A stretch of 13,887 nt of DNA from Anaerolineae bacterium (lineage in GTDB: Bacteria > Chloroflexota > Anaerolineae > UBA1429), in assembly GCA_016928125.1 (NCBI GenBank), contig JAFGLK010000198.1, positions 1-13,887 of the forward strand. Direction: 5' to 3'. Positions 6,673-13,887 of the stretch are shown here, one piece after another. The stretch's first letter is position 1. Each line of letters starts with the position of its first letter. The notes under the pieces were generated by a model. The model was not told the DNA's origin, made no database searches, and saw nothing but the letters and a program-made list of their open reading frames with translations. The position numbers and the translations under genes are program-made.

Positions 6673-8112
6673 ATGCAACTGCTATCGAGACGCAAGTTTC
6701 TGGCCGGCGCGGAGCTCGCCGCGGCGGGCGTCCTGCTCGGCGCCTGCCAGCCCAAAGTCGTCGAGAAGATCGTCAAAGAGACGGTCGTCGTGACCGAGGA
6801 GAGGGTGGTCGAGGTCGAGAAGGAGAAAGTCGTCAAAGAGACGGTGGTCGTCACCGAGGAGAAGGTGGTCAAGGAGACCGTCGTGGTTGAAAAGGCGGTG
6901 AAGGAGACGGTCACCATCATGCCTGTAACCATGGCCTACTACTGGGATGACGCGATGAATGCGCTCATGCCCAATTTCCTTGAGCAGTTTCCTCATATCA
7001 AAGTGGAACCGATCGTCGTGCCTGGATGGTCGGAATACCCGGTGAAACTCATGGCGATGCATGCCGCCGCGACTCTTGGAGACACCGTGGAATATGACAT
7101 GGGGTGGCAGTTCATGGAGTGGGCCCACAAGGGCATCATCCGTCCCCTCGATAACCTGATCGAGGCCACCGGATTTGACATCGACATGTTCTACCCCTCT
7201 GGTCGCGAGGCGAGTACCTTCCAAGGGCATCTCATCGCTATTCCAGAGGACACCCACCCGGGCTGCGTTGCCCCCTACTACAACGCTGACATGCTGGGCG
7301 AACTTGGACTCGACCCGCCCAGCAACGACTGGGATTATGCGGAGTACCTGCAGTATCTGCAGAAGGTGACTCAAGACACTAACAATGACGGTCAGACCGA
7401 TATCTGGGGGATCGGCTGCCATTCAAGCATCAAAGGTCTCTATCCGGAACTCCGCGCAAACGGTGGGACGATGTACGATGCCGAGGCCCGTAAGTGCCTC
7501 TACAATAGCGAGGCGGGGCTTATGACCCTGAAGAACAGGTATGACTTGTTCCAGACCTACAAAGTACATCCCCTGCCAGGCGGAGAAGCCTATGACTCCC
7601 TGTATCGATCGGGCAAGATGTGGATGCGTCTCATGACACCTACGCATATCATGTCTATGACGACGGCGACGAAGGATCTTTTCAGGACCGAGGCCGTTGT
7701 GATGCCCAAGAGCACCAAGACAGGCGAGATCGGTACGGCGACGACGGGCATTGGATACTGCATGACCACGCTGACCAAATACCCTGAGGAGACATGGGAC
7801 TTTCTGCAATGGATAGGGAGTCAGTGGTATGGTCTGGAGGCGTTCCACCAGGGGTTCACGACACCTGGAGGGCGCAAGGACACATGGGGTGATGCAAGCG
7901 TTGCCGAGCAGTGGCCATTCGCCAAAGAGATCGCTGCGATCCTCGAATACTCGGAGGCATATGAGAACCCCTGGAACCTGCGACACCAGGAGATCCAGAG
8001 AGTCTTCAACGAGATCGAATCGCGCATGTATCTGGGGGAGATTCAGCCTGACGAAGCGGCAGATACCATCGTTACGGAGATCGACAAGATCCTCGAGATG
8101 CCGATGATCTAG
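6673..8112 (+). CDS. Tat-exported lipoprotein, ABC carbohydrate-binding protein (family 1)
   Basis: 479 residues. The ATG at 6673 follows AGGAGG closely. The N-terminus has a twin-arginine motif, SRRKFL (5-10), then a short hydrophobic stretch and a lipobox LLGAC with Cys25 as the predicted lipid site. Residues 27-82 are a repetitive Val/Glu/Lys spacer (VVKETVVVTEEKVV-type units) that would lift the binding domain from the membrane, a style common in Chloroflexota. The rest (84-479) has the length and character of COG1653-type solute-binding proteins: AYYWDDAMNALMPNFLEQFPHIKVEPI at the start, a C-terminal TTGIGYCMTT...WDFLQWIGSQ segment, and many Trp and Tyr residues suited to stacking on sugars. 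It is followed by two permeases and two dehydrogenases, supporting import of a sugar or polyol that is then oxidised. The exact substrate cannot be read from sequence. Confidence 0.92.
   Translation: MQLLSRRKFLAGAELAAAGVLLGACQPKVVEKIVKETVVVTEERVVEVEKEKVVKETVVVTEEKVVKETVVVEKAVKETVTIMPVTMAYYWDDAMNALMPNFLEQFPHIKVEPIVVPGWSEYPVKLMAMHAAATLGDTVEYDMGWQFMEWAHKGIIRPLDNLIEATGFDIDMFYPSGREASTFQGHLIAIPEDTHPGCVAPYYNADMLGELGLDPPSNDWDYAEYLQYLQKVTQDTNNDGQTDIWGIGCHSSIKGLYPELRANGGTMYDAEARKCLYNSEAGLMTLKNRYDLFQTYKVHPLPGGEAYDSLYRSGKMWMRLMTPTHIMSMTTATKDLFRTEAVVMPKSTKTGEIGTATTGIGYCMTTLTKYPEETWDFLQWIGSQWYGLEAFHQGFTTPGGRKDTWGDASVAEQWPFAKEIAAILEYSEAYENPWNLRHQEIQRVFNEIESRMYLGEIQPDEAADTIVTEIDKILEMPMI
6771..6870 (+). repeat. 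60-bp-period direct repeat in the lipoprotein spacer
   Basis: The 40-bp blocks at 6771-6810 and 6831-6870 agree at 37 of 40 positions by eye, and a shorter related unit follows to about 6920. They encode VKETVVVTEE(R/K)VV. The repeat lies inside the coding frame and keeps it, so unit number could vary without breaking the protein. Confidence 0.75.
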
Positions 8113-8132
8113 AGATTCGGCACATACCCGGC

Positions 8133-8166
8133 ACTGGCACGGCTGCCCGGTGTCAGCCGTGCCAGT
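8133..8166 (+). promoter_or_regulatory. Strong stem-loop between binding-protein and permease genes
   Basis: ACTGGCACGGCTG (8133-8145) pairs perfectly with CAGCCGTGCCAGT (8154-8166) across an 8-nt loop, a 13-bp GC-rich stem beginning 21 bp after the lipoprotein stop. There is no T-run after it, so it is not a typical terminator. In ABC operons, hairpins at this place usually protect the abundant binding-protein mRNA from 3' decay and lower permease expression (known for other systems; applied here by inference). Confidence 0.7.
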
Positions 8167-8254
8167 CTGCGATGTAAGAGGCAATCGGCGAAAGAATGCG
8201 TCAAAGACTCGGGCACGACAATAGGTGCTTGGTCTCGTCAGCTGGGAGGGAAGG

Positions 8255-9208
8255 ATGACTGCCATCAGTCAACGCTCTACTGGGGCTTCTGGAACTGGCA
8301 TTTTTGGCTGGTCTCGGCTGCGCAGAAGAGAGATCGTGAACGGATATCTCTACATGACGCCTTGGCTGATCGGCCTCTTGGTTTTCTACTTTATACCGAT
8401 ACTATGGTCTTTCATATTGACTTTCACAGATTATAATATAGTTAGAGCTCCAATATTTTTAGGTATAGCGAATTATAAAAGACTACTGTTAGAAGATAGT
8501 TATGTTTGGCCTTCTCTGTATCGCACATTCTATTATGCCATTGTCATGGTTCCAGTTGGCCTTATTGCTTCTTTATTGGCTGCGATGCTGTTGAACCAGC
8601 ACCTCAATGGGACGACATGGTTCCGAACCTTTTTCTTCCTGCCGACCCTCACCCCAGCTGTTGCGGCGGCCTTCATCTGGAAATGGTTGATGCACCCTGA
8701 GATGGGCCTGATCAACTATCTACTATGGCAGGTAGGCATCAAGGGGCCAGGCTGGATGTCGGCGACTCGCTGGGTCATCCCCAGCATGATGATCGTCGGC
8801 CTCTGGGGGGGCATTGGTGGTACGCGCATGCTGATCTTCCTGGCGGGGCTTCAAGGGGTGCCTCAGGAGCTATATGAGGCCGCCGAGATTGATGGGGCCA
8901 ATAGCTGGCACAAGTTTCTGAATGTGACGTTGCCCATGATATCGCCGACGTTTCTCTTCAACCTGATACTGGGTGTTATTGGCGCCCTTCAGGTGTTTAC
9001 GATTGCCTTCACGGCCACCGACGGGGGACCCGGCACGGCGAGTACTTTCTTCACTTTGTACATTTATCGCCAAGCCTTTGAGTTCTTCAGTATGGGCTAC
9101 GCTTCCGCCCTGGCTTGGTTCTTTCTTGTAGTCATCCTCGCCCTAACACTCTTGAATTTCCACTTCTCTGGCAGATGGGTCTATTATGAAGGAGAGGTGC
9201 GACGCTGA
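8255..9208 (+). CDS. ABC sugar permease, MalF/UgpA type
   Basis: 317 residues from the ATG at 8255, which follows GGGAGGGAAGG; a GTG at 8225 in frame lacks this site. About six membrane helices are visible (about 31-55, 92-115, 126-145, 173-197, 232-255, 285-303). The cytoplasmic EAA loop that docks on the ATPase is clear: QELYEAAEIDGANSW...TLP (204-227). Family length is about 290-320 residues, so it appears complete. It is 142 bp after the binding-protein gene, with a stem-loop between, and overlaps the next permease by one base. The stretch encoding residues about 50-90 is strikingly AT-rich (8401-8520: 36 G+C of 120 by my count) compared with 61% at 8701-8820. Confidence 0.93.
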   Translation: MTAISQRSTGASGTGIFGWSRLRRREIVNGYLYMTPWLIGLLVFYFIPILWSFILTFTDYNIVRAPIFLGIANYKRLLLEDSYVWPSLYRTFYYAIVMVPVGLIASLLAAMLLNQHLNGTTWFRTFFFLPTLTPAVAAAFIWKWLMHPEMGLINYLLWQVGIKGPGWMSATRWVIPSMMIVGLWGGIGGTRMLIFLAGLQGVPQELYEAAEIDGANSWHKFLNVTLPMISPTFLFNLILGVIGALQVFTIAFTATDGGPGTASTFFTLYIYRQAFEFFSMGYASALAWFFLVVILALTLLNFHFSGRWVYYEGEVRR

Positions 9209-10122
9209 TGCACACTCAAGCCAAGATCTCGTCGCCTACGGGTATCTTTTCCAAGACCGCGGTCGGGCCGCAAAAGAGGGCCGGGAGGATATTGCTTTAT
9301 TTGATAGCGATTCTATCCAGCATCCTATTTATGAGTCCCTTTGTATGGACTTTATTTAGTTCGCTTAAGCCTTTTACGGAAATATACTTGTTTCCTCCGA
9401 CTCTTTTTCCGAAGCAGTGGGAATGGAGTAACTATCCCTTGGCCTGCACCCTGCAACCCATTGGCCGCTGGATGGTAAATAGTGTATTCATCACCGCAGT
9501 TTCGCTAGTTGGTGTTGTTCTCTCGGGTAGCGTGGTGGCCTATTCTTTCTCAAAGTTCAGATTTCCTGGCCGCGACTTTTTGTTTACAGTCACTTTAGCA
9601 ACAATGATGCTGCCGTCGGCTGTTACACTCATCCCTCGCTACTTATTGTTTCATCGGATGCATTGGCTCAATACGTACCTTCCGCTCATCGTGCCCGCCT
9701 TTTTCGGCGGCGGTGCGTTCAACATCTTTCTCCTGCGCCAGTTCTTTCTCTCTCTGCCGAATGAACTGAATGAAGCAGCCATCATTGACGGGGCAAGCTC
9801 ATTCAAGGTTCTGTACTCTATTCTTCTGCCCCTCTCCAAGCCGGCCCTCGCCACAGTTTCCGTGATCTATATTCTCTGGTCGTGGAACAACTTCATGGAG
9901 CCCTTGATCTATCTGGATACACCCAAAAAGTTCCCGATAGCTGTTGGCATCAAGTACTTTCAGCGCGCCGGGCCGGGGGCGCACGTTATCAGTGCAGGAA
10001 AGCCGATAGAGCAACTTCTGATGGCTGTCGCAGTGATGATGACTGCGCCGATTGTCGTGCTGTTCTTCCTCGCCCAGCAGTACTTTGTGCAGGGCGTAGT
10101 GATGAGCGGTATCAAAGGCTAG
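9208..10122 (+). CDS. ABC sugar permease, MalG/UgpE type
   Basis: 304 residues. Its ATG shares a base with the preceding stop (TGATG), and GGAGAGG sits in the end of the upstream gene, so the two permeases are translationally coupled. Six membrane helices are apparent, starting near residue 28 (ILLYLIAILSSILFMSPFVWTLF). The EAA motif is NELNEAAIIDGASSF...LLP (185-208). The C-terminus (FFLAQQYFVQGVVMSGIKG) is typical of the MalG branch. It pairs with the 8255 permease to form the membrane channel. Positions 9301-9420 are also AT-rich (47 of 120 G+C), as in the first permease. Confidence 0.93.
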   Translation: MHTQAKISSPTGIFSKTAVGPQKRAGRILLYLIAILSSILFMSPFVWTLFSSLKPFTEIYLFPPTLFPKQWEWSNYPLACTLQPIGRWMVNSVFITAVSLVGVVLSGSVVAYSFSKFRFPGRDFLFTVTLATMMLPSAVTLIPRYLLFHRMHWLNTYLPLIVPAFFGGGAFNIFLLRQFFLSLPNELNEAAIIDGASSFKVLYSILLPLSKPALATVSVIYILWSWNNFMEPLIYLDTPKKFPIAVGIKYFQRAGPGAHVISAGKPIEQLLMAVAVMMTAPIVVLFFLAQQYFVQGVVMSGIKG

Positions 10123-10177
10123 GCCCAAAGAGGTTCTTGCCTCTGAGTTTCATGCTAGCCACTGTAGGAGGTGATTC

Positions 10178-10942
10178 ATGGATCTGGGTTTTGAGGGAAA
10201 AGTAGCCGTAATCACCGGTGGCGCGGGTGGCATGGGCGAGGGATGTACCCGCACTCTGGTTGCTGAAGGGGCCAAGGTCGTCGTTGCAGATATTCTGGAT
10301 GATAAAGGCCAGAAGCTGGCGCACGAATTGCGCGAGAACGTTGTGTATGTCCATACTGATGTAACGCGGTATGAGGATATCCGCAGCATGGTCGATAGGG
10401 CCCTCGAGGCGTTTGGCACAATCGACATCTTGATCAACACGGCTGGTATACTGCAAACTGGAAGTTTCAGCAGTATCGAGGAAGAGATCCGGGCGTGGGA
10501 TCGTATGTTCGCGGTTCATGTGCGTGGAACGTGGCTCTGCATCAAGGAAGTGGCCACTCGGGTGATGATACCCAAGCACTATGGCAAGATTGTGAATATC
10601 TCCTCGCTCTGCAACCACAGCGGACAGGGCGGTATGAGTTCGTATTGTACTGCCAAGGCGGCGATTAGCCAGTTGACTCAAGGGGGAGCACGAGGCTTAG
10701 GCAGGCAGGGCATCAATATGAATTGCGTAAGCCCGGGCAATGTTCGCAGCCCGATGACAGAGAAAGTCTTTTTCGACAGTCCAGACAATCCTGCCTGGAA
10801 ACGCATGAAGGAGGAGGTAGTCTTCGGATACATCGGCGAGGCCATGGACATTGTTCCGGCGATTGTCTTTCTGTGTTCAGACAGGGCCAAGTGGATCGTC
10901 GGAGCTGACCTGAATGTCTCAGCAGGACAGGTCATATACTGA
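10178..10942 (+). CDS. Short-chain dehydrogenase/reductase (SDR)
   Basis: 254 residues, with an exceptionally strong ribosome site (AGGAGGTGATTC before ATG). Classical SDR motifs in order: TGGAGGMG (13-20) for the nucleotide, Asp38 ending the second strand (VVVADI), which favours NAD over NADP, NTAG (87-90), catalytic Ser143 (VNISS), Tyr156-xxx-Lys160 (YCTAK) and PG at 186-187. The usual Asn of the Asn-Ser-Tyr-Lys tetrad, expected in 'VNxxG', is His114 here (AVHVRG). It follows the permeases by 55 bp and precedes a zinc-dependent dehydrogenase, so oxidation of the imported compound or its product is likely. The substrate is unknown; sugar alcohol, aldose or hydroxy acid are all possible. Confidence 0.92.
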   Translation: MDLGFEGKVAVITGGAGGMGEGCTRTLVAEGAKVVVADILDDKGQKLAHELRENVVYVHTDVTRYEDIRSMVDRALEAFGTIDILINTAGILQTGSFSSIEEEIRAWDRMFAVHVRGTWLCIKEVATRVMIPKHYGKIVNISSLCNHSGQGGMSSYCTAKAAISQLTQGGARGLGRQGINMNCVSPGNVRSPMTEKVFFDSPDNPAWKRMKEEVVFGYIGEAMDIVPAIVFLCSDRAKWIVGADLNVSAGQVIY

Positions 10943-11104
10943 CCGATCACTTGTGCTGCCTATGCATGATCTCCGCGTGTGAGAGGCAGAGTGTGGCCAT
11001 CTGCGCGAATTGCTGACTGCACCGCCCGCTGATCGCGCTCCGGCCAATCGGCAAGGCCTCATCTCATCGCTTTGGCCAGACCCAGAAACTCTATAGGGGG
11101 ACAT

Positions 11105-12133
11105 ATGAAGGGTGTTGTGTTGCTTGGCGACCAAAAGCTGGAGATCCGTGAGTTTCCCATACCGGAGCCCGGGGCTGGCGAGGTACTGGTCAAGATGCAG
11201 GCCTCCGGCATCTGCGGAAGCGATCTGCATACTATCTACGAGGCGCCGAGTGGTCGCCCGTGGAACAGCACGATCGCGGGGCACGAGCCTTGTGGCGTCG
11301 TCGACAAACTAGGTGAGGGCGTGCGTGGCTTTGATGTTGGCGATCGCGTCATGGTCATGTGGGTGGGCGGCTGCGGCAATTGCCCAGCATGTTATGCGGG
11401 GGATCTGGACCATTGTCAGAAGGATCGCGTCTTCTACGGCTGGGGGCATAATGGCGGTTTCTCTGACTACATGGTGGCGCGCGCCATCAGCCTGGTGCCC
11501 ATGCCTGAAGGTATGTCTTGCGCCACAGGTGCTTATCTGACCTGTGCCGGGACCACCGCCTACCGTGCCACCAAGCGTTTGACGCCCTCTGGGGCCGATA
11601 CACTGGCCGCTTTCGGGCTCGGTCCGGTGGGGTTGGCCGGCGTGATCTGGGCCAAGCTCTACGGCGCACGGGTCATCGGCGTGGATACGCTCCCCGAGCG
11701 CCTCGACCTGGCGCGCCAGATCGGCGTCGATCAGGTGATCGATTTCAAGCAAGATGATCCGGTGAAAGCGATCATGGATCTCACCCATGGCCGCGGCGCA
11801 GACATCGCTCTGGATTATTCGGGTGCGCCCAAGGGGCGCGTGGACGCGCTCAACGCGGTCAAGGTAGAGGGCAAAGTAGGCTTTGTAGGCGAAGGCGGCG
11901 ATACCACGATCAACATCAGCCGCACGCTCATCTGGAAGAGCCTCAATGTCATCGGCTCGCGTATCTTTGACAAGCCCACTCTGGCCGAAGCGGCGCGCCT
12001 GGTGGCCGAATACTATCTGCCCTTCGACCAGATCGTAACCGGGCGTTATCCCATCGAGCAGGCACAGGAAGCCTTTGAGCTCTTTGAGACCGGGCACACG
12101 GGTAAGCTGATCTTCGAGTGGGATGCGCAATAG
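11105..12133 (+). CDS. Zinc-dependent medium-chain alcohol/polyol dehydrogenase
   Basis: 342 residues from the ATG at 11105 (AGGGGG 4 nt upstream). Catalytic zinc ligands are visible as Cys37 (GICGSDLH), His60-Glu61 (GHE) and probably Cys147 (LTCAGTTAYRA). Structural zinc cysteines are 90, 93, 96 and 104 (CGNCPACYAGDLDHC). The Rossmann fold has GLGPVG (171-176) and Asp194 at the end of the second strand, favouring NAD. The family includes threonine, sorbitol and other polyol dehydrogenases; I cannot choose between them. It lies 162 bp after the SDR gene with no terminator between, and a strong terminator follows, so it is taken as the last gene of the transport/oxidation operon. Confidence 0.93.
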   Translation: MKGVVLLGDQKLEIREFPIPEPGAGEVLVKMQASGICGSDLHTIYEAPSGRPWNSTIAGHEPCGVVDKLGEGVRGFDVGDRVMVMWVGGCGNCPACYAGDLDHCQKDRVFYGWGHNGGFSDYMVARAISLVPMPEGMSCATGAYLTCAGTTAYRATKRLTPSGADTLAAFGLGPVGLAGVIWAKLYGARVIGVDTLPERLDLARQIGVDQVIDFKQDDPVKAIMDLTHGRGADIALDYSGAPKGRVDALNAVKVEGKVGFVGEGGDTTINISRTLIWKSLNVIGSRIFDKPTLAEAARLVAEYYLPFDQIVTGRYPIEQAQEAFELFETGHTGKLIFEWDAQ

Positions 12134-12147
12134 CGCTCATTCAGAAA

Positions 12148-12183
12148 AAAGAGGGCCTCGTGATCATTGGCGAGGCCCTCTTT
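12148..12183. terminator. Terminator between convergent genes, likely bidirectional
   Basis: AAAGAGGGCCTCG (12148-12160) and CGAGGCCCTCTTT (12171-12183) form a 13-bp perfect stem with a 10-nt loop. On the minus strand it is followed by six T residues, and on the plus strand by three, so it should work best for the minus-strand lipoprotein gene. It begins 14 bp after the dehydrogenase stop. Confidence 0.9.
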
Positions 12184-12202
12184 GCATGAGGACCCAACAG
12201 AT

Positions 12203-13708
12203 CTACTCCACCGCCTCCGCCCGTGACACCAGGATGCGCGCCCCCGCATAATCATCCACGCCATAGTCGAGTACGCCCCATACTCGAATGGTCGTTGCGG
12301 CTTCGCGCCAGGCCGCCAGCTCCTCCTCCACCGCAGGCAGCAGCCCAGAGATGCCATACTGCCCGGAGGGCGTTTCGGCGTCAAAGTAGTCATCGTAGCG
12401 CGAGCCCGCGGGCAACGGGCGGATCACGCCGATCCACCCCTCGACGATCTCACTCGAGGGCACGGCCGTGGCTGGCGCCACGCTGGCCGTCGCAGACGCT
12501 GTGACCGCAGGGGTAGCGATCGAGGTTCGTGTGGGCGTCGGCGTCGCCGGCACCCTGGTGGATGTGGGCGTGGCCGCTGCCTTGGTGGATGTAGGGGTCA
12601 CCGTCACCTCGGTGGATGTGGGCGTCGCTGCTGCTTTCGTGAGCGTAGGCGTCGCTGGCACTTTGGTGGACGTGGGCGTCGAAGGCACCTCGGTGGACGT
12701 GGGCGTCGCAGACACCTCGGTGGACGTGGGCGTCGCAGGCACCTCGGTGGACGTAGGCGTCGCAGGCGCCTCGGTGGATGTGGGCGTCGCAGGCACCTCG
12801 GTGGATGTGGGCGTCGCTGCGAGCTCGGTGGCGGTAGGTGTTGCCGCGATCTCCGTGGGCGAAAGGGTCGCCTCAGCCTCGCCGGCTACCTCGAGCCGCT
12901 CCACCACGAGCTGCGCCTCGCCATGGTCTTCGGCGTCGGGTTCCAGCACACCCCAGACCATGACGATACGTTGGCTGTCGCGCAGTTCCGCAATGCGCTG
13001 CTCGATCTCGTCGGTTGAGCCTTTGATGCCATACTCCTCGCCCGTTCCCCCGAGGGCGCGGAAATAGTCATCGAACTGGGCCTCGGCCGGTAGGCCCACG
13101 ATCTTACCGCCCCAACCTTCAACGACTTGGGCTTGCGGGGCCGTCACTGGCGCTGGGGCATTGACCACCGGCCCCGATTCAGCCCAGCGTACCTGGGCCT
13201 GCCAAGAGAAATGGTCGGGCCCCTGGACTTCGACCGAGTAGAGCAGTTGCCCTCTGGGAAGCAGCGGAACGGACACGGTTGAAACCCATGGACCCGCCTC
13301 AAAACGGTATGCTGTGGCCCCGACGAGGGATTCCGAACCCGCATCCGCCCAAGCTGGCTCCAGCAGCACACCCTCGGCCGGATACTCGGTGAGCAGATAG
13401 GACCAGGCTTGATCGCGCGCCCAGGCTGCAGCGGCCGCCGGTTCGGTCGGGACGCTGCTGGCCATCAGCGAGCTTGCAGGGCTTGGCGACACAGCCGGAC
13501 TCGGCGTCATCGTAGGCGAAAGGGGGACCGTCGGGCTAGGGACTTGAGATGGCACAGGCGGCGCCTGCAGCGTCGATGGCGCCAAGGTGGGCAGAGGCAC
13601 CCAGGTGACAGGGGGCTCAGGCGGTTCCACGAGGATCTGACAGCCGATGAGAAGCACGCCCATGATGCATATGGCCAACAGAGAAACGGTCGGTCTCCCC
13701 TGTCTCAC
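12203..13708 (-). CDS. Lipoprotein with two copies of an unnamed domain on a Thr-Pro stalk
   Basis: 501 residues from the GTG at 13708, which follows AGGAGG by 7 nt; a longer reading from 13798 lacks this site and would run over the promoter. A short signal peptide ends in the lipobox LLIGC (Cys23). A Pro/Ser/Thr-rich linker (about 25-90) leads to a compact domain (about 91-180, with AWSYLLTEYPAEGVLLEPAW and a VRWAESG end). Then come copy A of an ~80-residue domain (195-275), a stalk of twelve nine-residue ATPTSTEVP-like units (285-392), and copy B (421-501). Both copies share EGWxGxI, LP, an (F/Y)DDYF, YGIxG, xVWGVL and a late LVxRxE. The protein should sit outside the membrane, perhaps bound to a polymer or wall. 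I do not know a function. No partner gene is obvious nearby. Confidence 0.85.
   Translation of the reverse strand: MRQGRPTVSLLAICIMGVLLIGCQILVEPPEPPVTWVPLPTLAPSTLQAPPVPSQVPSPTVPLSPTMTPSPAVSPSPASSLMASSVPTEPAAAAAWARDQAWSYLLTEYPAEGVLLEPAWADAGSESLVGATAYRFEAGPWVSTVSVPLLPRGQLLYSVEVQGPDHFSWQAQVRWAESGPVVNAPAPVTAPQAQVVEGWGGKIVGLPAEAQFDDYFRALGGTGEEYGIKGSTDEIEQRIAELRDSQRIVMVWGVLEPDAEDHGEAQLVVERLEVAGEAEATLSPTEIAATPTATELAATPTSTEVPATPTSTEAPATPTSTEVPATPTSTEVSATPTSTEVPSTPTSTKVPATPTLTKAAATPTSTEVTVTPTSTKAAATPTSTRVPATPTPTRTSIATPAVTASATASVAPATAVPSSEIVEGWIGVIRPLPAGSRYDDYFDAETPSGQYGISGLLPAVEEELAAWREAATTIRVWGVLDYGVDDYAGARILVSRAEAVE
12533..12856 (-). repeat. Twelve 27-bp coding tandem repeats
   Basis: Twelve imperfect units encode TE(V/A/L/I)(P/A/S)ATPTS-like nonapeptides with Glu/Lys/Arg swaps. 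The central units are the most alike, and the units at both edges diverge more, as expected when copies are gained by slippage in the middle. The period is a multiple of three, so changes in copy number keep the frame and only alter stalk length. Confidence 0.9.
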
Positions 13709-13754
13709 GTGACACCCTCCTGACGCGCCTCCCCACGCGATCACCCACGATGAG

Positions 13755-13783
13755 ATTATACGCTCAAGGCGAGCCGGCCGCAA
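13755..13783 (-). promoter_or_regulatory. Promoter of the stalked lipoprotein gene
   Basis: On the minus strand TTGCGG (13783-13778), a 17-bp spacer and a perfect TATAAT (13760-13755) predict a start near 13748 and a leader of about 40 nt before the GTG at 13708. The -35 is weak (4/6) but the spacing is ideal. Confidence 0.65.
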
Positions 13784-13887
13784 GGGCTGGCGAACCACGG
13801 CCTGACGGAGCAGGCGGATAGTGGCCCCGGTCCATCGTGGGATGGAACCTTCGGCTCAGAATCTGCGTCTATAGGCCGCAAGTCAGA

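Noticed and set aside
6345..6932. N-terminal extension of the minus-strand regulator to 616 residues
   Set aside because: The added part is Thr/Ser/Val repeats antisense to the lipoprotein spacer and a composition unlike a protein domain; the ATG at 6344 has a ribosome site and a natural N-terminus.
7423..8265. 280-codon minus-strand frame
   Set aside because: Antisense to the binding-protein gene; an effect of GC-rich third positions.
10130..10145. AGAGG-CCTCT hairpin after the second permease
   Set aside because: A five-base stem with no T-run is expected by chance.
12468..13067. Plus-strand frame rich in VDVGVAGTS repeats
   Set aside because: It is the antisense image of the 27-bp coding repeats of the lipoprotein; no ribosome site or promoter.
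13823..13850. TCCATC-GTGG-GATGGA hairpin near the right edge, considered as part of an RNA gene
   Set aside because: Short stem, and the flanks do not fold into a tRNA or other RNA I recognise.

Overview
The window looks like a stretch of chromosome from a moderately GC-rich member of the Chloroflexota, probably Anaerolineae-like. Two signatures point there. One is the Tat-exported sugar-binding lipoprotein, whose mature N-terminus is a long Val/Glu/Lys spacer (repeated VVKETVVVTEE units). The other is a lipoprotein whose domains are separated by a Thr-Pro-rich (ATPTSTEVP)n stalk. This assignment rests on recognised protein style, not on a marker gene. No rRNA, tRNA, CRISPR array or insertion sequence was found.

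Layout. (1) 1-1752, minus strand: a tightly packed operon of a DRTGG-domain protein, a two-CBS/HATPase protein and a second DRTGG-domain protein that runs off the window. It is preceded by a strong sigma70-type promoter (TTGACA-N16-TACAAT) whose -10 element lies inside a near-consensus Rex (NADH-sensing) operator. This gene set is often found beside electron-bifurcating [FeFe]-hydrogenase and NuoE/NuoF-like genes, so such genes are predicted to lie beyond position 1. (2) 2076-5203, plus strand: an unrecognised TIM-barrel-like protein and then a membrane-anchored hybrid histidine kinase with two receiver domains, each lacking a different key residue. (3) 5082-6344, minus strand: a convergent gene that overlaps the kinase by 122 bp. 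It encodes an HTH-like segment, a degenerate HATPase-like segment and an intact receiver. (4) 6673-12133, plus strand: a carbohydrate uptake and oxidation operon (substrate-binding lipoprotein, two MalF/MalG-type permeases, short-chain dehydrogenase, zinc-dependent medium-chain dehydrogenase). No transport ATPase is encoded in it. (5) 12148-12183: a terminator that could work in both directions. (6) 12203-13708, minus strand: a lipoprotein with two copies of an unnamed ~80-residue domain separated by twelve 27-bp repeats, with its own promoter.

How it fits together (inference): the left operon appears to be redox-controlled signalling linked to hydrogen metabolism. The middle genes are a two-component-like pair. 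The right operon imports a sugar, polyol or related compound and oxidises it with NAD(P). Intergenic stretches: 1753-2075 is a divergent control region, 6345-6672 holds two inverted repeats but no promoter I can defend, and nothing clear is visible in 13784-13887.
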